From Halorussus marinus (lineage in GTDB: Archaea > Halobacteriota > Halobacteria > Halobacteriales > Haladaptataceae): DNA of 64,000 nt. Where the stretch lies: positions 620,001-684,000 of the forward strand of contig NZ_SBIV01000001.1 of the NCBI RefSeq assembly GCF_004765795.1, written 5' to 3'. The position numbers were made by a program, and so were the translations under genes. A model generated the notes under the pieces. The model was not told the origin of the DNA, did no database searches, and was given only the letters and a program-made list of their open reading frames with translations. This document shows positions 15,981-24,782 of this stretch, piece by piece. The first letter of the stretch is position 1; each line of letters opens with the position of its first letter.

Positions 15981-16562
15981 ATGTCTGGGGCGGTAAGTGG
16001 AACCGACTCCGGGACCGTCGACGGTGACCGGAGCACGGCCCGACCCTCGCGGGACGCGATGTTCGACCTGCTCGGAAACGCGCGTCGTCGGCGGACGCTC
16101 CGCCACCTGCTGGACGAGTCGCGCATCCCGATCACCGACCTCAGCGCCCGGATCGCCGCGTGGGAGAACGACACGACCGTCGAGGCGGTCTCTGGACGCC
16201 AGCGCAAGCAGGTGTACTCCTCGCTCTACCAGACCCACGTCCCGCGGCTCGACGACCACGGGCTGGCGCGCTACGACGCCGACGACCGCGTTGTCGAACT
16301 GACCGGCGACGCCGCGTACCTCCGGCGGTTCCTCGACGTGACCGAGCCGGCCCGGCCCCGAGACACCCGCCGGTGGAGCCGGTATTTCTTCCTCACCGCG
16401 GTCGTCGGCAGCGCGGTGATCGCGGGCCACTGGCTGGGGACGACGCCGGCGACCCACCTCGCGACCGAGGACCTCTACGGCCTGCTCACGGTGGCGTTCA
16501 TGATGCTCAGCGTCTCGTTCGTGATGGCGGTCGAGGGCCGGAAGATTCTACAGTCCGAGTGA
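15981..16562 (+). CDS. wHTH membrane protein (DUF7344-like domain plus two TM spans)
   Basis: A 193-residue protein. Residues ~25-115 form a winged helix of the haloarchaeal type (MFDLLGNARRRRTLRHLL, then QVYSSLYQTHVPRLDDHGL and a short wing). The C-terminal third has two hydrophobic spans (~132-152 and ~165-185). A DNA-binding domain tied to the membrane suggests a one-component sensor-regulator, with the signal perceived at the membrane (inference). The promoter is AT-rich (TTAATTACTC and AAATATACGA at 15943-15970). Confidence 0.8.
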   Translation: MSGAVSGTDSGTVDGDRSTARPSRDAMFDLLGNARRRRTLRHLLDESRIPITDLSARIAAWENDTTVEAVSGRQRKQVYSSLYQTHVPRLDDHGLARYDADDRVVELTGDAAYLRRFLDVTEPARPRDTRRWSRYFFLTAVVGSAVIAGHWLGTTPATHLATEDLYGLLTVAFMMLSVSFVMAVEGRKILQSE

Positions 16563-16613
16563 GACCGGTGAGGAGACGGGGCGGTCCGGAGCGATGCGCC
16601 GGCGAACGTCCGC

Positions 16614-17030
16614 TCAGTCGTCCAGTTCTATCGTCCGACAGACGTCCAGAAGCGTCTCGACCGTTTCCGGCGGCCAGGAGTAGCTGATCGCGCCGCTCCG
16701 GTCGTCGTACTCGACGATGCCCGCCTCAGAGAGTTTCGGGAGGTGGACGTGATACAGGTCGGTCTCGATGCGATCGACGCCCTCGCTCGACATCTCGTCG
16801 ACTGACACGCCCGTCTGGCGGGCCGCCAGCTCCCTCGCGAGCCCCGACACCGTCTCCGGATCGCGCTCGGCCAGACAGTAGAGCGCGTCGCGACGGCGCC
16901 GGTGGGCCAGCGCGTTCAGCGTCGCGTCGAGCCGCGAGCGCGTCTCGTCGGACGCCAACCGTTCGGCGAGGTCGAGCGGCGTTTCCGGATCGAATGTGTC
17001 CTCGTCGCGGCCGCGACCGTTGTCAGCCAT
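16614..17030 (-). CDS. wHTH regulator (DUF7344-like)
   Basis: A 138-residue soluble protein with the same winged-helix arrangement as the neighbouring membrane regulator: LDATLNALAHRRRRDALYCLAE for the first helices, then ETDLYHVHLPKLSEAGIVEYD for the recognition helix and wing. It is convergent with the membrane wHTH gene and divergent from the HalOD1 protein gene, separated by 128 bases. It is likely a transcription regulator; the target is unknown. Confidence 0.8.
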   Translation of the reverse strand: MADNGRGRDEDTFDPETPLDLAERLASDETRSRLDATLNALAHRRRRDALYCLAERDPETVSGLARELAARQTGVSVDEMSSEGVDRIETDLYHVHLPKLSEAGIVEYDDRSGAISYSWPPETVETLLDVCRTIELDD

Positions 17031-17158
17031 TACTGGTCGGGACGTGACGGACGATCATAAATCACCGGAACCGGACAGCCGCCCCGCGTCGGACCGATCG
17101 TCGCGAACAAACGAACGATGGATATTCACCGCTGTAGTCCCGAGTACAGCCAACCAGA

Positions 17159-18397
17159 ATGAACGAGAGGTCCCCGCCTGACCCCGCTCCCCTCGTCGAC
17201 GCGGCTCGCAGGACGTGTCACGACCCCCGGAGCGACCGCCCGGTCACCACAACGGTCATCGAGACCGTCGCGGCGGCGGCCGACGCTGACTCGCTCGAGT
17301 TACCCCCGCTGTACGAGCAGGTCAGTCCGGACGCGCTAAACGAGTTCGTCGCGTCCGCGACCGACGCGTCCGACCGCGCCGGCCACGTCACGGTCGCGTT
17401 CCCGTTTCACGACCGGCTCGTCTCCGTGACCCGAGCGGGTCGGATCGGCGTTTCGAGCCCGGTCGCGCGCGACGCCCGCCGCGAGCGGCTCCGCCCCGAG
17501 CCCACCGTCCGGGACTCGGTCGTCGTCCACCGAGCCGACGACGACGAACGGCTGTCCAAGGGCCTCCTGAGAGCCGTCGCGAGCACGACCGGACTCGAAC
17601 CGGCCGCCGTGACAGACCGATTCGCGGACCTCCTCGGAACCGACGCGATCGACACCCTGTTTCGGCCGAGAGCGAACGACCGCCGCCGGGAGGTCGGTGC
17701 GGTCTGGTTTCCGTTCCGGAAGTACGACGTGACCGTGTTCGCCGATCGGACGATCGAGCTCCGGCCGACGCTGTCGCGGCTCAAGCGCACGGGCGGGAAC
17801 GTGCTGGTCGTCGGGTCGGTCCCCGACGACGTGATCGGCGCCGTGAGCGCGCCGCTTCTCGGGGCCCCCGACCTCGATCGGACGCGGCTGATCGCGCTCC
17901 ACGGGACGACCGTCGAGACCGCCTGCGCGCGCCTGCGGTCGGTCGAGACCACCGGAGCGGACGCACACGTCATCGACTCCCGGGCCAGCGCTCGCTCGGC
18001 GACGGCGGTCGACCCCGACACCGGCGTTCGCGTCTCGGAGGCGGACGGGGGCCTCGACGACCTGGCGACGAGGATCGACGACGCGATCGAGTCGTTCGAG
18101 CGCCAGTCGGAGCTCGACCCCGCCGAACTCCGCTTCTGTCTGGATTCGCTCGGCTCGCTCGCTCGGTCCCACGACTCGGCGGACGTCGCGTCGTTCCTCC
18201 GGTCGGTGATCCGGTCGGTCGATCGGGTCTCGGGGATCGGCCACTACGTCCTCCCGGCCCCGCGGGACGCCGAGGTCGTGCGGACGTTCGAACCGCTGTT
18301 CGACGCGGTCGTCGAGGTGGGCGTTGGCGCCGACGGTCCGATCCAGCGGTGGCATCTCGAAGCCGCGGGCTACACCACCGATTGGTTCCCCGCCTGA
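17159..18397 (+). CDS. HalOD1 and degenerate-RecA domain signalling protein
   Basis: A 412-residue protein with a modular architecture. Residues ~27-100 match the haloarchaeal output domain HalOD1 (VTTTVIETVAAAAD, then YEQVSPDALNEFV). Residues ~125-200 look like a second, divergent copy (LSKGLLRAVAST ... FPFRKYDVTVFADRTIEL). Residues ~210-410 form a RecA/KaiC-like core without a P-loop (NVLVVGSVPDDV, FCLDSLGSLA), similar to the partner protein at 12.2 kb. HalOD1 is usually an output module of two-component pathways, so this is probably a signal-transduction end point. It starts close to an upstream AT-rich box and stands alone. Confidence 0.75.
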   Translation: MNERSPPDPAPLVDAARRTCHDPRSDRPVTTTVIETVAAAADADSLELPPLYEQVSPDALNEFVASATDASDRAGHVTVAFPFHDRLVSVTRAGRIGVSSPVARDARRERLRPEPTVRDSVVVHRADDDERLSKGLLRAVASTTGLEPAAVTDRFADLLGTDAIDTLFRPRANDRRREVGAVWFPFRKYDVTVFADRTIELRPTLSRLKRTGGNVLVVGSVPDDVIGAVSAPLLGAPDLDRTRLIALHGTTVETACARLRSVETTGADAHVIDSRASARSATAVDPDTGVRVSEADGGLDDLATRIDDAIESFERQSELDPAELRFCLDSLGSLARSHDSADVASFLRSVIRSVDRVSGIGHYVLPAPRDAEVVRTFEPLFDAVVEVGVGADGPIQRWHLEAAGYTTDWFPA

Positions 18398-18544
18398 GGC
18401 CGCCGTCGGTCGGCTCGCGGCCGTCCCACCGGCTCACGAGCGAGACGGCGACCGAACCGCTCGCAGGGTCCACTCGCTTCTCGAAAACCGTCGGAGGCGT
18501 TCGCGTTCGGTCGGCCGAAAAATGCGCGTGATCGTCGCTCGGGA

Positions 18545-20083
18545 TCAGTCGTCGCCGGAGGTCTTGATGTCCGCCGAGAGGCCCTGTGCCATCTCGATGT
18601 CCTTGCTGTTGTTCAGCGTCCAGGCGGTGCGCTCGGTGACGGCCTCGATGGCCTCGCGGGCGCTCGGATAGCCGTTGCCCGACTTCTTGACGCCGCCGAA
18701 CGGGAGCTGGACCTCCGCACCGATACACGGCAGGTTCGCGTACGCCAGTCCGAGCTCCGCCTCGTCGCGGAACTGGTTGATCTGGCGGTAGTCCTCGGAG
18801 ATGACGGCCCCGGCCAGCCCGTAGGGGGTGTCGTTGTGGATCTCCATCGCGCGGTCCATGTCGCCCGAGTACTCGATGAGCGCGACGTGGGGACCGAAGA
18901 CCTCCTCCTGAATGCACCGGGGGTCCTCGTCGTAGTCGATCTCGTAGACGAACGGACCGACCCAGTAGCCGTCCTCGTGGCCGTCGGGGATCTCGCTGTC
19001 GTCGAGTTCCTCCCGGTCGACGAGCACGTTCGCGCCCTCCTCGCGGGCGAGGTCGTTGTACTTGCCGAACTTCTCGACCTGATCTTCGTTGACCATCGGC
19101 CCCATGAAGGTGTCCTCGTCGAGGGGGTCGCCGACCGACACGTCCTCGGCGAGATCGACGTAGCGCTCTTTGAACTCGTCGTAGACGTCCTCGTGGACGA
19201 TGAGCCGCTCGCTGGAGACACACCGCTGGCCGGTCGTCTTGAACGAGGACATGATCGCCGAGTGGACCGCGACATCGAGGTCGGCCTCCTCGGTGACGAC
19301 GATGCCGTTCTTGCCGCCCATCTCGCAGGCCGCGAGCTTGCCGGGTTCGCCGCCGACCTTGCCCGCGATCTTGTGTCCGACCTCGCTGCTGCCGGTGAAC
19401 AGGACGGTGTCGACGCGCTCGTCCTCGACGATGGCGTTACCGGCGTCGCCAAAGCCCTGAACCATGTTGAAGACGCCGTCGGGGATGCCGACGTCCTCGA
19501 ACATCTCGGCGATGATCTGACCGCACCACGGGGTCTGCTCGGCCGGCTTCCAGACGACCGTGTTGCCCTCTACGAGCGCAAGCGCCATGTGCCAGAACGG
19601 GATGGCGACCGGGAAGTTCCACGGGGTGATACAGCCGACGACGCCGCGAGGGCTCCGGCGCATGTAGGCGTCCTTGCTCGGAATCTCGGACGGGACCACG
19701 TCGCCGTGGGGGTGGCGGGCGTTGCCCGCGGCCCACTCGACCATGTGGGCGGCCTCGACAACGTCGGCTTTCCCCTCGGAGATCTCCTTGCCGCACTCTT
19801 TGGTGATGACTTCGCCGAGCTCGTCGGTGCGCTCGCGGAGCTCGTGGTAGATGTCCCAGAGGTACTCGGCTCGGTCGATGTACGACAGCGACGCCCACTC
19901 GTCTTCGGCCTCGGCGGCCTCGGCGAGCGCGGCGTCGACGTCGGTGGGCGTCCCGCGGTGGAACTCCCCGAGCGTCTCCTTGTTCGCCGGGTTCACGCTC
20001 TCGAACGTCTCGTCGCCGTCGCCGGCCGTCCACTCGCCGCCGATATAGTGCTCGTACGTCTGCTCGCTGGCTTGTTGGCTCAT
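18545..20083 (-). CDS. Aldehyde dehydrogenase family protein
   Basis: NAD(P)-dependent oxidation of an aldehyde or semialdehyde to the acid, 512 residues, a normal length for the family. The catalytic Cys is in [10 protein letters not shown], the general-base Glu in CEMGGKNG, the nucleotide-binding FTGSSEVG lies upstream, and the cofactor-side PWNFPVAIP is present. The C-terminal [14 protein letters not shown] resembles semialdehyde and delta-1-pyrroline-5-carboxylate dehydrogenases, but the substrate is not determinable. It is monocistronic on the minus strand, with a TATA-like TTTTTTATCATGG about 30 bases upstream of the ATG, as seen on that strand. Confidence 0.92.
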   Translation of the reverse strand: MSQQASEQTYEHYIGGEWTAGDGDETFESVNPANKETLGEFHRGTPTDVDAALAEAAEAEDEWASLSYIDRAEYLWDIYHELRERTDELGEVITKECGKEISEGKADVVEAAHMVEWAAGNARHPHGDVVPSEIPSKDAYMRRSPRGVVGCITPWNFPVAIPFWHMALALVEGNTVVWKPAEQTPWCGQIIAEMFEDVGIPDGVFNMVQGFGDAGNAIVEDERVDTVLFTGSSEVGHKIAGKVGGEPGKLAACEMGGKNGIVVTEEADLDVAVHSAIMSSFKTTGQRCVSSERLIVHEDVYDEFKERYVDLAEDVSVGDPLDEDTFMGPMVNEDQVEKFGKYNDLAREEGANVLVDREELDDSEIPDGHEDGYWVGPFVYEIDYDEDPRCIQEEVFGPHVALIEYSGDMDRAMEIHNDTPYGLAGAVISEDYRQINQFRDEAELGLAYANLPCIGAEVQLPFGGVKKSGNGYPSAREAIEAVTERTAWTLNNSKDIEMAQGLSADIKTSGDD

Positions 20084-20174
20084 CTCTGGTCGAACGTGGA
20101 ACCGCCATGATAAAAAAGACTCCCTATTCCGGCCGAACGATCCGGAACCCCCCGTCGCGTGGCTCGACCCGGCC

Positions 20175-20987
20175 TCAGCCGGCGCTGTTGGCCTCCGCGA
20201 GCTTCTCGATTTCGGCTTTGACCTCGACCGCGTCGAAGTCGTGGTCGGGGCGGATGTTCACGAAGTCGAGAAACTCCCGAGCCGCGAGCAGTTCGTCGGA
20301 CGAGTAGTGGTCGGTCGCCGCCGCGACCGCGGGGCTCGCGCCGATCAGGGGTTCGAGCGCCGCGAGCGCGCACGCGAGATCGTACGAGCGGGCCTCCGCG
20401 AGCCCGTTCTCGCGGACGTTGGTCGCGTCGATGAAGTACACTTCCTCGTCGCGGACCAACACGTTCTCGCCCCGGAGGTCGCCGTGGGCGAGCCGATGAT
20501 CGTGCATCGCCGCCAGCGCCCCGAACACCTCGGGGGCGAACCGCCGGACAGCATCCGGATTCATCTCGTCGAGCGGCCGGAACTCCGGGAGGTACTCCAT
20601 CACGAGGACGCCCATCCCGTCGACCTCGAACGTCTCGACCGGCGCGGGGACGTTCACCCCGATCTCGCGCATTCGCCGGGTGGCGTCTAGTTCGTGGTCG
20701 GCCATCTCCATCGGGTCGTCGAAGTGCTCGAAGAACCCTTCGGTGCCCGACGAGAACACCCCGAGGTTGCGCGCGCCGGTGAAAAGCGCGTGGACCAGCG
20801 AGTTCTGTTCGGTCACGATCTTCACGAACCACCGGTCGTCGACGACCGCGGGCGTCGAGAGCCAGTTGTCGGCGTCGAGAAACTCGACGCGGACCGTCGG
20901 CTGGTCGTACCGCCGAGCCACCTCCGCGAAGACGGTCTCGAGTCGCTCCCACTCGATGGTTCCCCGAACCAACCGCCGGATGCTCAT
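20175..20987 (-). CDS. RIO-like protein kinase
   Basis: A 270-residue kinase-fold protein. The catalytic loop HGDLRGENVLV (~residues 173-183) and the metal-binding FIDATNV match the RIO/Bud32-like group of atypical kinases. The Lys-containing segment DRWFVKIVTEQNS is the candidate ATP-binding strand. RIO kinases act in ribosome assembly, while other archaeal members have unknown targets. It is monocistronic and divergent from the PAC2 gene, with 121 bases between the starts. Confidence 0.85.
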   Translation of the reverse strand: MSIRRLVRGTIEWERLETVFAEVARRYDQPTVRVEFLDADNWLSTPAVVDDRWFVKIVTEQNSLVHALFTGARNLGVFSSGTEGFFEHFDDPMEMADHELDATRRMREIGVNVPAPVETFEVDGMGVLVMEYLPEFRPLDEMNPDAVRRFAPEVFGALAAMHDHRLAHGDLRGENVLVRDEEVYFIDATNVRENGLAEARSYDLACALAALEPLIGASPAVAAATDHYSSDELLAAREFLDFVNIRPDHDFDAVEVKAEIEKLAEANSAG

Positions 20988-21108
20988 CGGCTACGGATTC
21001 GCGGGCGTCACTCATAAAGTCATCCGCCCGAACGGCGGCCGCGGCCCGACGTCGGTCCCGACCCGTAGCCTACAAAGAACTAACCGACCGGTCTCCGTAC
21101 ACGTCGGT

Positions 21109-21858
21109 ATGGCAACCGATCCATCGGCCCCACCGCGGGCGGCCTCGTTCGAAGTCAACGCCGAAACCGCCGACGAGACGCTGATCGCGGGGTTCTCTCA
21201 GTTCGGTCTCGCGGGGCTGACCGCGGTCGACTACCTCGTCGACCACTTCGAGTTCGAGCCGGTCGGCAACGTCACCGCCGACCGGCTTCCCGCGATCACG
21301 CCCTTCGAGAACGGCCGGCCGCGCCACCACACCCGGCTGTTCTCGCACGCCGACCGCGACCTGACGGTGCTCGTCGGCGAACTGTTCGTCCCGGCGTGGG
21401 CCGCCGAGTCGCTCAGTGAGGCGGTCCTCGAGTGGACACGGACCAACCGGGTCGAGGAGATCGCGATCCTCCAGGGGATGACGATCCCGCACGCCCCCGA
21501 GGAACACGAGGTGTTCTACGTCGCGACCGACGACTACCGCGACCACCGGCTCGGGGACGCCGACGTCACGCCGATGGCTCAGGGGTTCCTCGACGGGGTG
21601 AACGCCGAACTCGTCGCCCGGGGGCTCGAATCGTCACTCAGGACCGGGGTGTACCTCACGCCGGTCCACTCGCAGGCGCCAGACGTCGAGGCCGCGATCC
21701 GACTCCTCGATGCGGTTTCGTCGGTCTACGGCCTCGAACTCGACACCGGGCCCCTCGAAGCGTTCGCCGGGGAGATCCGCGAGTACTACGAGGAGCTTTC
21801 GAAGCGGCTCGCCGAGCAGACTCAGGCCGAGGTTCCGGACGATCGGATGTACATGTGA
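21109..21858 (+). CDS. Proteasome assembly chaperone (PAC2) family protein
   Basis: A 249-residue protein of the PAC2 family, which in eukaryotes helps assemble proteasome alpha rings; archaeal members are widespread with unproven roles. Visible family features include AGFSQFGLAGLTAVDYLV near the N-terminus, EIAILQGMTIPH in the middle, and a C-terminal helical region ending in a coiled segment (IREYYEELSKRLAEQ). The C-terminal -MYM lies just after an HbYX-free tail, so docking through that motif is not supported. Start ATG 21109 follows a GTAGCCTACAAAG box ~35 bases upstream. Confidence 0.88.
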   Translation: MATDPSAPPRAASFEVNAETADETLIAGFSQFGLAGLTAVDYLVDHFEFEPVGNVTADRLPAITPFENGRPRHHTRLFSHADRDLTVLVGELFVPAWAAESLSEAVLEWTRTNRVEEIAILQGMTIPHAPEEHEVFYVATDDYRDHRLGDADVTPMAQGFLDGVNAELVARGLESSLRTGVYLTPVHSQAPDVEAAIRLLDAVSSVYGLELDTGPLEAFAGEIREYYEELSKRLAEQTQAEVPDDRMYM

Positions 21859-21947
21859 CGGTGACTCGCCCCGAAACGCGTCGGCGACCTACCGGGTCCG
21901 GACGCTAATGCAACCCGGTTTCGAAAGCCGGTGCTACTCGAAAGTGG

Positions 21948-21960
21948 GTAAACCATTTAC
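21948..21960 (+). promoter_or_regulatory. GTAAA-N3-TTTAC palindrome over the trmB-like promoter
   Basis: A perfect inverted repeat GTAAACCATTTAC ends 23 bases before the ATG at 21984, exactly where a TATA box should lie for a leaderless gene. The adjacent sequence TACTCGAAAGTGGGTA (21935-21950) is one base away from the TACT-N7-GAGTA half-site arrangement I recall for haloarchaeal TrmB. Either could be an autoregulatory operator. The palindrome is seen directly; its role is inferred. Confidence 0.45.
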
Positions 21961-21983
21961 CGCTCGGGTGTGACCGCCCACCT

Positions 21984-23039
21984 ATGACCTCCGACGACCT
22001 CCACGCGACGATCGAACGGGTGGGCGAGCGGTTCGACCTCGGGGAGTACGAGATCGACGCCTACCTCACCGTCCTCGAACACGGCGATCTCACGGCGAGC
22101 CAGATCGCCGACCGGACCGACATCCCACAGCCGCGGGTGTACGACACGGTCCGGAGCCTCAGCGACCGCGGACTCGTCGAACTCCGGGAGTCGCGCCCGA
22201 TGAAAGTCATCGCGGTCGACCCCGACGAGGCGTTTTCGGGCGTCCAGTCGTCGCTCTCGGAGATGGTCTCTGAGCTCGAAGCCCGCTACACCGCGCCGGC
22301 CCGCGACACCGAGGCGGTGTCGCTGGTGAAGTCCCGGTCGACGATCCTCCGGTACTTCGAAGACGTGATCGAGGCGGCCGAGTTCGAGCTCGCGCTCTCG
22401 CTGACGCCGGACCTCCTGGCGCGCTTCGAGGACCGACTCGCCGACGCCGTCGACTCGGGTGTCAGCGTCGAACTGCTGGTCACGCCGGCCTCCGAGGCGC
22501 CCGACCCCGACGAGTACGAGTACCTCGACGTGGCGACGACCGCCCGGGCGCGCCGGGGGATCACCACGCCGGTCGTGGCGGTCGCGGACGGCGAGTACTC
22601 GATCTACGCCACGCAGGACGCCCTGCGCGACGACGAGGACCGGTACGGCGTCATCTTCAATCGGTCGGCGCTGGGCTTTCTGGTCTCGGGCTTTTTCGGC
22701 ACCGTGCTCTGGACCACCGCCGAGCGCACGCTCGCGGCCGACGGCGAGGACCGCCCGTTCCCCCGGCGCTACGCCTCCATCCGTCGGTGTGTCAAAGAGT
22801 TGCAGGCGCTCGGGGGGGACTTCTACGCCACCATCGAGGGTCGGGACATCGAGACCGGATCGACGCGCGTGATCGAAGGGGAGGTCGTGGGCTTCTCGTT
22901 CGAGGGCGGCGAGCGCGTCGCCGGCATGACCGTCGAGATCGACGCCGGCGAGGTCACCGTCGGCGGACAGGTCGCCGCAATCGAGGACATAGAGGCTCAC
23001 GAAATCATGATCGGTCGGGACGGCCCGCCCGAGCGCTGA
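21984..23039 (+). CDS. TrmB-family transcriptional regulator
   Basis: A 351-residue sugar-sensing regulator. Residues ~15-75 are a winged helix ([22 protein letters not shown] is spread over the recognition region), followed by a phospholipase D-like ligand/dimer domain (~110-260) and a C-terminal beta-rich effector domain (~265-350), which is the full TrmB architecture. In archaea such proteins repress or activate sugar transport and metabolism. It is immediately upstream of a sulfatase and a carbohydrate ABC importer on the same strand, so it is the likely local regulator. A palindrome overlaps its own promoter. Confidence 0.9.
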   Translation: MTSDDLHATIERVGERFDLGEYEIDAYLTVLEHGDLTASQIADRTDIPQPRVYDTVRSLSDRGLVELRESRPMKVIAVDPDEAFSGVQSSLSEMVSELEARYTAPARDTEAVSLVKSRSTILRYFEDVIEAAEFELALSLTPDLLARFEDRLADAVDSGVSVELLVTPASEAPDPDEYEYLDVATTARARRGITTPVVAVADGEYSIYATQDALRDDEDRYGVIFNRSALGFLVSGFFGTVLWTTAERTLAADGEDRPFPRRYASIRRCVKELQALGGDFYATIEGRDIETGSTRVIEGEVVGFSFEGGERVAGMTVEIDAGEVTVGGQVAAIEDIEAHEIMIGRDGPPER

Positions 23040-23193
23040 CCGTCCGGGAGTCCCGGCGGACCCAAGGGGACGCCCCGCGGGGCCGTCCAGATTCCCACGT
23101 CGCTTATCCGGCGTGACGGCGTAGCCCCGTCATGCCAGTCGATCCCACGATAGCGGCCGACTCGTCGGGACGGGCCCGCCGGAGGTGTCGGGG

Positions 23194-24636
23194 GTGACCG
23201 ACCGTCGCGATATCCTGCTGTTGCTGACCGACCAGGAGCGCTACGACGTCTCGGCCGCCGACGGGCCCGCCGTCGACACGCCCGCGATGGATCGCCTCGC
23301 ACGCGAGGGCGTCCGGTTCGAGGACGCGTACACGCCGATCGGCATCTGTTCGAGCGCGCGCGCGTCGCTGTTGACCGGGCTCTACCCGCACAATCACGGG
23401 ATGCTCAACAACTGCCACGAGCCCGACGCGATCCGGCCCAACCTCCCCGAGGACCACGTCACGTTCGGCGAACTGCTCGCTGACGCCGGCTACGCGAACA
23501 GCTACGCCGGGAAGTGGCACGTCGGTCGCGACCAGCGCCCGGAGGACTTCGGGTTCGAGACGCTCGCGCGCGAGGACACGACCGAAGCCGACGGCGGGTT
23601 CGCGGCCCACCAGCGCGCGCACGGCGTCGACCCCGACGGGATCGAACTCGAAGACGAGATCTACGCCGAGTACGCCGGCGAGGACCTCCTCGTGTCCGCG
23701 ACGACGCCGGTCCCGAAGGAGGCCACCCTGACCTACTATCTCGCCGAAGTCACCGTCGACCGACTGGAGTCGGCGGCGTCGGGCGACGAGCCGTTCTTCC
23801 ACCGGACGGACTTCCCGGGGCCCCACCATCCGTACGTCGTCCCCGAGCCGTACGCCTCGATGTACGACCCCGACGAGATACCCCGATGGGGAAACTACGC
23901 CGAGACGTTCGACGGAAAGCCGTACGTCCACGAGCAACACCTCGCCTACCGCGGCGTCGAGGGGTTCGACTGGGAGACGTGGGCGCGGGCGATCAGCCAC
24001 TACTTCGGGTTCGTGACGTTCATCGACGAGCAGATCGGCCGCGTCCTCGACGCGATGGATCGGCTGGGGCTCGACGAGGACACCGTCGTCGTCCACAGCG
24101 CCGACCACGGAGACTTCACCGGGAGCCACCGGCAGTTCAACAAGGGCCCGCTGATGTACGAGGAGGTGTACCACATTCCGCTCGTGGTCCGGTGGCCGGA
24201 CGCCGCCGACGCGGGCCGGACGGTCGAGGAGTTCGTCGGCCTGCACGATCTGATGCCGACGTTTTGCGCCCTCGCCGGCGTGGACTCACCGTCGAGCGTC
24301 GACGGCCGGAGCCTCGTTCCGCTACTCACCGGGGACGCCCCGGACGACTGGCGCGAGCGCTTGGTCGCCGAGTACCACGGCGAGGAGTTCGGCCTGTACA
24401 GCCAGCGAATGGTCCGGGCGGGCGACTACAAGCTGGTGTACAATGCCTTCGACACCGACGAGCTGTACGACCTCGCCGAGGACCCCCACGAGCTCCGGAA
24501 CCTCGTCGACCATCCCGACTACCGCGAGGTGTACCGGGAGTTACGGTCGGAACTGGGCGAGTGGATGGACCGGACCGACGACCCCATCGGCCCGTGGACC
24601 CGGAGGGTGCTGGACAAGTCGGCGGACTCGCAGTGA
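23194..24636 (+). CDS. Sulfatase (alkaline-phosphatase superfamily)
   Basis: A 480-residue sulfuric-ester hydrolase. The N-terminal metal-binding strand is ILLLLTDQERYD, the nucleophile motif is C52-S-S-A-R56 inside YTPIGICSSARASLLTG, followed by GKWHVG, and HSADHGDFTGSH provides C-terminal metal ligands. The usual nucleophile motif is C-x-P/A-x-R; here the third position is Ser. The Cys must be converted to formylglycine in active sulfatases. No signal peptide is visible, so a cytoplasmic enzyme is predicted. GTG 23194 is chosen because GGAGG at 23181-23185 is ideally spaced; GTG 23185 would overlap that SD. Substrate is unknown; sugar sulfates are suggested by the context. Confidence 0.85.
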   Translation: MTDRRDILLLLTDQERYDVSAADGPAVDTPAMDRLAREGVRFEDAYTPIGICSSARASLLTGLYPHNHGMLNNCHEPDAIRPNLPEDHVTFGELLADAGYANSYAGKWHVGRDQRPEDFGFETLAREDTTEADGGFAAHQRAHGVDPDGIELEDEIYAEYAGEDLLVSATTPVPKEATLTYYLAEVTVDRLESAASGDEPFFHRTDFPGPHHPYVVPEPYASMYDPDEIPRWGNYAETFDGKPYVHEQHLAYRGVEGFDWETWARAISHYFGFVTFIDEQIGRVLDAMDRLGLDEDTVVVHSADHGDFTGSHRQFNKGPLMYEEVYHIPLVVRWPDAADAGRTVEEFVGLHDLMPTFCALAGVDSPSSVDGRSLVPLLTGDAPDDWRERLVAEYHGEEFGLYSQRMVRAGDYKLVYNAFDTDELYDLAEDPHELRNLVDHPDYREVYRELRSELGEWMDRTDDPIGPWTRRVLDKSADSQ

Positions 24637-24644
24637 CAGCCCAA

Positions 24645-24666
24645 CCGAGACGACTCGGCGTCTCGG
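24645..24666 (+). terminator. 8-bp hairpin after the sulfatase gene
   Basis: CCGAGACG (24645-24652) pairs perfectly with CGTCTCGG (24659-24666) around a 6-base loop, starting nine bases after the sulfatase stop. No T-run follows, so classic termination is uncertain; it could equally stabilise the 3' end of the transcript. It separates the sulfatase from the promoter of the ABC operon. Confidence 0.35.
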
Positions 24667-24744
24667 CCCCGGGCCCGTGGACCTGAGCCGGTCGCGGCCC
24701 CGTTCGCGGCGGGGGACGGCCGTGGCGCGCGTCGGTTCGCTCGT

Positions 24745-24753
24745 TAGTTATAA
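24745..24753 (+). promoter_or_regulatory. TATA box of the carbohydrate ABC operon
   Basis: TTAGTTATAA-type sequence centred about 33 bases before the ATG at 24783, giving a transcript that would begin at or just before the start codon. The stretch 24740-24783 is markedly A/T-rich compared with its surroundings. Confidence 0.6.
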
Positions 24754-24782
24754 GTTCCGTTCTATTGTTGAAGTATGAGGGA

